DNA from: Chryseobacterium sp. UBA6632
GTDB lineage: Bacteria > Bacteroidota > Bacteroidia > Flavobacteriales > Weeksellaceae
Direction: 5' to 3'
Assembly: GCA_002455915.1 (NCBI GenBank)
Contig: DKLU01000449.1
Location: forward strand, 1-21,172
DNA length: 21,172 nt
A program made the position numbers and the translations under genes. The notes under the pieces are model-generated. The model had not been told where the DNA came from, made no database searches, and was given only the letters and a program-made list of their open reading frames with translations. Of the stretch, positions 17,783 through 21,172 are shown one piece after another (the stretch's first letter is position 1; the number at the start of each line of letters is the position of its first letter).

Positions 17783-20700
17783 ATGAGAAAAGTAAAGATT
17801 GTATTAGGATTATTATTTTTAAGCTTTGGAACACTGGCGTATGCACAGACAACACAGGCTTCGATTGTAGGAAAAGTAACTGCTGCCGGAAGTATGGTTC
17901 AGGAAAAGGTGAAAGTTACGATTGTGAATGAATCTACGGGATTCAAAACAGAAACGGAAACCAATTCGAAAGGGGAATATATTTTTAAAGAAATTCCTTT
18001 GGGGGGGCCTTATTCGGTAATTGTGAATGATGAAAAAAAGGAAGGTTACAACGTAAACTTTGGAGATCAGGTAACGGTAAACCTTAATTTAGGCGACAGT
18101 AAAGAGAAGAAAATTGAAGAAGTAATTATTACCGGAAATCTGAAGAATAAGATTGGTAATTTAGGTGCTGCAACAGCAATCACAGCTAAAAATATCGGAA
18201 TTTTACCGGTAAACGGAAGAAATTTTAACAACCTTACAGAACTTTCACCGTTAAGTGGAAAGGGCGGAAATTTATCGGGTCAGCTAGGATCTTCCACCAA
18301 CTTTACAATTGATGGGATGACGGCGAAAAACCCGACTTCTGCAGGTTCTACAACCAGTAGGAGTGGTGCTCCTTTTTCAATTTCTATTGAAGCGGTTCGT
18401 GAATTTAAAATTACTACCAACCAATACGATGTTACATTGGGAAGAAGTGGTGGTGGTACGGTGAGTGCAGTAACAAAATCGGGAACGAATAAGTTTTCAG
18501 GAAGTGCTTGGGAATATTTAAGAACCAACTGGCTTTCGAGTCCGTATGATATTCGTGGAAATAAGAGACAGAATGATTTCTCTACTTCTCAGTTTGGTTT
18601 CTCTTTGGGAGGGCCTATTATTAAAAATAAATTGCACTTCTTCGCGGCTTGGGATCATCAGCTGGATTCAAGACCGTTAATTATTGCGGATGTGAGATCA
18701 GATGCTGATGAAGCAAGATTTAATGTAACAACTCAAACGCTGAACCAGTTTTTAGATATCGCAAGAGCAAAATATGGAGTTGGAAACACGCCGCAGTTCG
18801 GAACTTTTGACAGAGTAAGAAACTCCGATGCCGGATTTTTACGTTTAGACTGGCAGATTAATGAGAAACATTTATTGACGTTAAGAAACAACTTTACTTA
18901 CGATTTAAACAAGAATGGTTTGGGAGATAACACAGCAATCAATTTCTTTGAATCGTATGCAAGTGATAAAAACTTAGATAATAGTTTATTATTAACCTTG
19001 AGGTCTAATATTAAACCGAATATAACCAACGAATTAAAAGGACAATATTTATATACTTTTCAGGACAGTTATCAGAATGATGAGTTAGGTCATCCGGTTC
19101 CAAGAGCTATCGTAGAAGGAGTGGCTTCAAAAATTTATGACGGAAGTACCAAAACCACCAGCATTCAGATTGGAGGTCACCGTTTCGGGCAGGAAAGCTT
19201 TAGAAATCATGTTTTTCAGATTGTAGATAACTTATATTACAATACCGATAAAGTGAAATATACTTTCGGAGCCGATTTAATGTATACACAAGCGAGATCG
19301 GTCTACGGAAGTGAGGTGAACGGTAGATTCCATTATCAGGGGATGGATGCTTTCAATAATCTGGTTTCCAACAGATATTACAGAGAAGTTCCTTTAATGG
19401 AAGATCCGTCTGTAAAATCAGCCATCTGGAATATCGGGGTGTATGGTCAGTTTCAAACTAAAATTGCAAAAGGTCTTGATTTTATGGGAGGTTTGAGATT
19501 AGATTACGGAGGGTATCCGAAAGCTGAATTAAACCAGAAATTATATGACGAAATGGGAATCCGTACAGATTATAAGATTAAATCTTTCGTGATTCAGCCA
19601 AGATTCCAGTTTGAATGGAATGTAAATGAAGCAAACAAAGACTTCCTGAAATTCGGAGCAGGTATTTTCTCTTCAGATATCAACAATTATATGATTATCA
19701 ATAATTTGGTGTTTGATGGGAAACATTTGGCAACAGTGGATGTAAATCCTTCTCAAATTGGTCTTACTCCAGATTTTATCAGTTATAGAAACGATTATAG
19801 CACCGTTCCTTCTTTATCACAGTATCAGCTTCCGACCATTAATTATACAGGGAAAGATGCTAAAATTCCGATTGTGTACAAAGCGAATTTCTCTTACACG
19901 CATTTCTTTAATGAAAGATTCAGAGCGGGAATTGCCGGATATGTGGCTTTAGGTAGAAACAATTATTTCTATTACGACAGAAACATGGTTACGACACCTT
20001 TTATCACGCTTGATAATGAAGGCGGAAGAGGGGTTTATGTTCCGGAAACTGCAATTACCAATAATCCCAACAACACAGTTACTCTAAACTGGAAAGATGG
20101 AAGAATCAACAAAAATTTTGGAAGAGTATTGGAGTTGGTAAGTGATGGAAAGGTAAATCAGTTCTCATTTGTGCTTGATACCAGCTACCGCTACTGGAGA
20201 GATGGTGAAATTACGGCAAGTTATACTTGGTCAGACATCAGAGATAACACCTCTTACAACGGAAACGTGGCAAACTCAGCAACTTTATTTACGCCGGTGG
20301 AAAGTGATCCTAGAAACTTGAGAATGACTTATTCTGACAGTCAGTTCCGAAATAAAGTGGTTCTTTATGGTAACTCGCCTACAATTGCGGGGTTCACGTT
20401 AGGTTTAAGATATTCAGGAATTGGTGGAACGCGTTTTTCTTTAATGGCAGGTGGAAATATTAACGGAGATTTCGTAGATTCTAATGATCTGGCGTATATT
20501 TTCCCGAATCTTACGCAGTCTTTGGTTGATGATCCGGAAGTGGGTAAAGCATTGAAAGACTATATCACAAAATACAACAATAATATTGCGGAAAGAAACG
20601 GCGGTAAAAACGGATTCTACGGAGTTTGGGATGTTCGTGTGGCGAAGAAGATTAAGTTTGATAAAATCGGAGCATTTGAACTTTCTGTGGATATTTTCAA

Positions 20701-20884
20701 CGTGGCGAATTTGCTTAATAAAGAATGGGGTGTGAATAAATCGTACGGAAATATGGCGCTTTACAGAGCTACTAAATTCAACTCGGCAACAAAACAATTT
20801 GAATATGTAAGAAATACAAATGGTTTGGAACCATTGTCAGGAAATCCTTATCAAATTCAAATCGGAGCGAAATATTCTTTCTAA
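17783..20884 (+). CDS. TonB-dependent receptor, Oar-like, with carboxypeptidase-regulatory N-terminal domain
   Basis: A 1033-residue outer-membrane receptor. The signal peptide ends at AYA (about residue 21). Residues about 25-105 form a CarboxypepD_reg-like beta sandwich (SIVGKVTAAGSMVQEKVKV, then GEYIFKEIPLGGPYSV). A plug follows (about 110-235): EEVIITGNL, LPVNGRNFNNLTELSP, NFTIDGM, AVREFKITTNQYDVTLGRSGGGTVSAVTKSGTN. The rest is the 22-strand barrel, ending in the aromatic KYSF expected for outer-membrane insertion. The plug wording is that of Oar/OmpA-related receptors rather than SusC, and no SusD partner follows. The ligand is unknown. Codons for L73-G75 form a run of seven G (18001-18007), a possible slippage site. 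The next gene, a secreted phosphodiesterase, is on the same strand 205 bases downstream with its own possible promoter. Confidence 0.92.
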   Translation: MRKVKIVLGLLFLSFGTLAYAQTTQASIVGKVTAAGSMVQEKVKVTIVNESTGFKTETETNSKGEYIFKEIPLGGPYSVIVNDEKKEGYNVNFGDQVTVNLNLGDSKEKKIEEVIITGNLKNKIGNLGAATAITAKNIGILPVNGRNFNNLTELSPLSGKGGNLSGQLGSSTNFTIDGMTAKNPTSAGSTTSRSGAPFSISIEAVREFKITTNQYDVTLGRSGGGTVSAVTKSGTNKFSGSAWEYLRTNWLSSPYDIRGNKRQNDFSTSQFGFSLGGPIIKNKLHFFAAWDHQLDSRPLIIADVRSDADEARFNVTTQTLNQFLDIARAKYGVGNTPQFGTFDRVRNSDAGFLRLDWQINEKHLLTLRNNFTYDLNKNGLGDNTAINFFESYASDKNLDNSLLLTLRSNIKPNITNELKGQYLYTFQDSYQNDELGHPVPRAIVEGVASKIYDGSTKTTSIQIGGHRFGQESFRNHVFQIVDNLYYNTDKVKYTFGADLMYTQARSVYGSEVNGRFHYQGMDAFNNLVSNRYYREVPLMEDPSVKSAIWNIGVYGQFQTKIAKGLDFMGGLRLDYGGYPKAELNQKLYDEMGIRTDYKIKSFVIQPRFQFEWNVNEANKDFLKFGAGIFSSDINNYMIINNLVFDGKHLATVDVNPSQIGLTPDFISYRNDYSTVPSLSQYQLPTINYTGKDAKIPIVYKANFSYTHFFNERFRAGIAGYVALGRNNYFYYDRNMVTTPFITLDNEGGRGVYVPETAITNNPNNTVTLNWKDGRINKNFGRVLELVSDGKVNQFSFVLDTSYRYWRDGEITASYTWSDIRDNTSYNGNVANSATLFTPVESDPRNLRMTYSDSQFRNKVVLYGNSPTIAGFTLGLRYSGIGGTRFSLMAGGNINGDFVDSNDLAYIFPNLTQSLVDDPEVGKALKDYITKYNNNIAERNGGKNGFYGVWDVRVAKKIKFDKIGAFELSVDIFNVANLLNKEWGVNKSYGNMALYRATKFNSATKQFEYVRNTNGLEPLSGNPYQIQIGAKYSF

Positions 20885-20891
20885 AAGTAGG

Positions 20892-20995
20892 TGAATGATG
20901 GATTTTGGAAGTCAATAATGAATGGTTAATAGTGAATTTTAAAACTATACAGCAAAATTGACCATTGACTCGCGAAGCGAAATTCACAATTGATA
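20892..20995. repeat. Heptamer-based inverted repeat in the intergenic region
   Basis: From 20892 the plus strand reads in near-exact 7-base steps: TGAATGA, TGGATTT, a six-base TGGAAG, TCAATAA, TGAATGG, TTAATAG, TGAATTT (to 20939). The opposite strand of 20953-20995 shows the same style: TCAATTG, TGAATTT, a GC-rich core, TCAATGG, TCAATTT. The core TCGCGAAGCGA (20970-20980) is a small hairpin, and GTGAATTT (20932-20939) pairs exactly with AAATTCAC (20980-20987). It looks like an interspersed repeat, and could also act as a hairpin after the receptor gene. Confidence 0.5.
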
Positions 20996-21037
20996 TCTTG
21001 TTAATAGATCAAAATTCGCCATTCCCATTAATTTAAT

Positions 21038-21045
21038 TACCTTTA
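21038..21045 (+). promoter_or_regulatory. Weak -7-like element before the phosphodiesterase gene
   Basis: TACCTTTA matches TAnnTTTG in all but the last base, 44 bases before the ATG at 21090. No TTTG is found at the expected distance, so support is modest. Confidence 0.3.
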
Positions 21046-21089
21046 TCTGAAAGTTGAAAGACTTTTAATTTAAATATCTAATTTATATT

Positions 21090-21172
21090 ATGAAAAATTT
21101 TATCTTAGGGTTAGCAGTTTTAAGTACAGTTGCAATGAAGGCACAAACCCAGATTATCGCGCACAGAGGCTA
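21090..21172 (+). CDS. Secreted glycerophosphodiester phosphodiesterase, N-terminal fragment (cut by window end)
   Basis: Only the first 27 codons are inside the window: MKNFILGLAVLSTVAMKAQ followed by TQIIAHRG. The first part is a signal peptide ending at KAQ. The IIAHRG motif, directly after it, is the start of the GDPD catalytic barrel, where H25 and R26 correspond to the active-site His-Arg pair of GlpQ-like enzymes. The enzyme splits glycerophosphodiesters into glycerol 3-phosphate and an alcohol in the periplasm or outside the cell. The call rests on this short motif plus signal peptide; the frame is open to the window edge. Confidence 0.75.
   Translation, partial: MKNFILGLAVLSTVAMKAQTQIIAHRG

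Noticed and set aside
17783-20884. SusC of a polysaccharide utilisation locus
   Set aside because: The plug sequence is Oar-like and no SusD or glycoside hydrolase gene follows.

Overview
The window looks like a chromosomal segment of a Flavobacteriia (Bacteroidota) bacterium, most likely Chryseobacterium or a close Weeksellaceae relative. This is inferred from low GC, promoters of the TAnnTTTG type, a type IX secretion (T9SS) sorting domain, an S46 dipeptidyl-peptidase, an Oar-like TonB-dependent receptor and the style of the proteins. No rRNA, tRNA, CRISPR array, phage gene or transposase was seen. Apart from short intergenic repeats the region reads as ordinary, vertically inherited chromosome.

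Layout, left to right. (1) 165-3050, +: a long M16 zinc metalloprotease, closed by a bidirectional terminator. (2) 3103-5294, all -: glutamine-amidotransferase-like protein, DHDPS/NAL-family lyase and cupin, transcribed in the order cupin, lyase, amidotransferase. They diverge from a MocR/GabR-type regulator (5395-6810, +). The 100 bp between cupin and regulator holds two back-to-back promoter elements, an inverted repeat and a direct repeat. (3) 6812-8874, -: a polysaccharide deacetylase-like gene translationally coupled (ATGA) to a GNAT-type acetyltransferase gene. (4) 8956-11094, -: a secreted S46 dipeptidyl-peptidase whose S1 residue is the Arg of the DPP11 (Asp/Glu-specific) type. (5) About 470 bp of non-coding DNA with a degenerate inverted-repeat element. 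(6) 11564-12037, +: an NlpE-like lipoprotein. (7) 12069-12716, -: an MgtC/SapB-family membrane protein. (8) 12838-15321, -: a large leucine-rich-repeat surface protein with a T9SS sorting tail. (9) 15534-17540, -: NAD-dependent DNA ligase LigA. (10) 17783-20884, +: an Oar-like TonB-dependent receptor. (11) From 21090, +: the start of a secreted glycerophosphodiester phosphodiesterase, cut by the window edge.

Functional themes. Several products belong to the cell envelope and nutrient scavenging: peptide trimming in the periplasm (DPP11), outer-membrane import (Oar-like receptor), phosphodiester hydrolysis, a surface LRR protein and a lipoprotein. The most interesting unit is the MocR-controlled cupin/lyase/amidotransferase cluster. 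Every component is recognisable by family, but the pathway is not. The lyase keeps the Schiff-base lysine and lacks the arginine that defines genuine DapA, so it probably acts on a different keto acid or amino-acid-derived substrate.

Two start sites were shortened because the longest reading frame begins at TTG while a better ATG lies just downstream: the S46 peptidase (ATG at 11094) and the MgtC-family protein (ATG at 12716).
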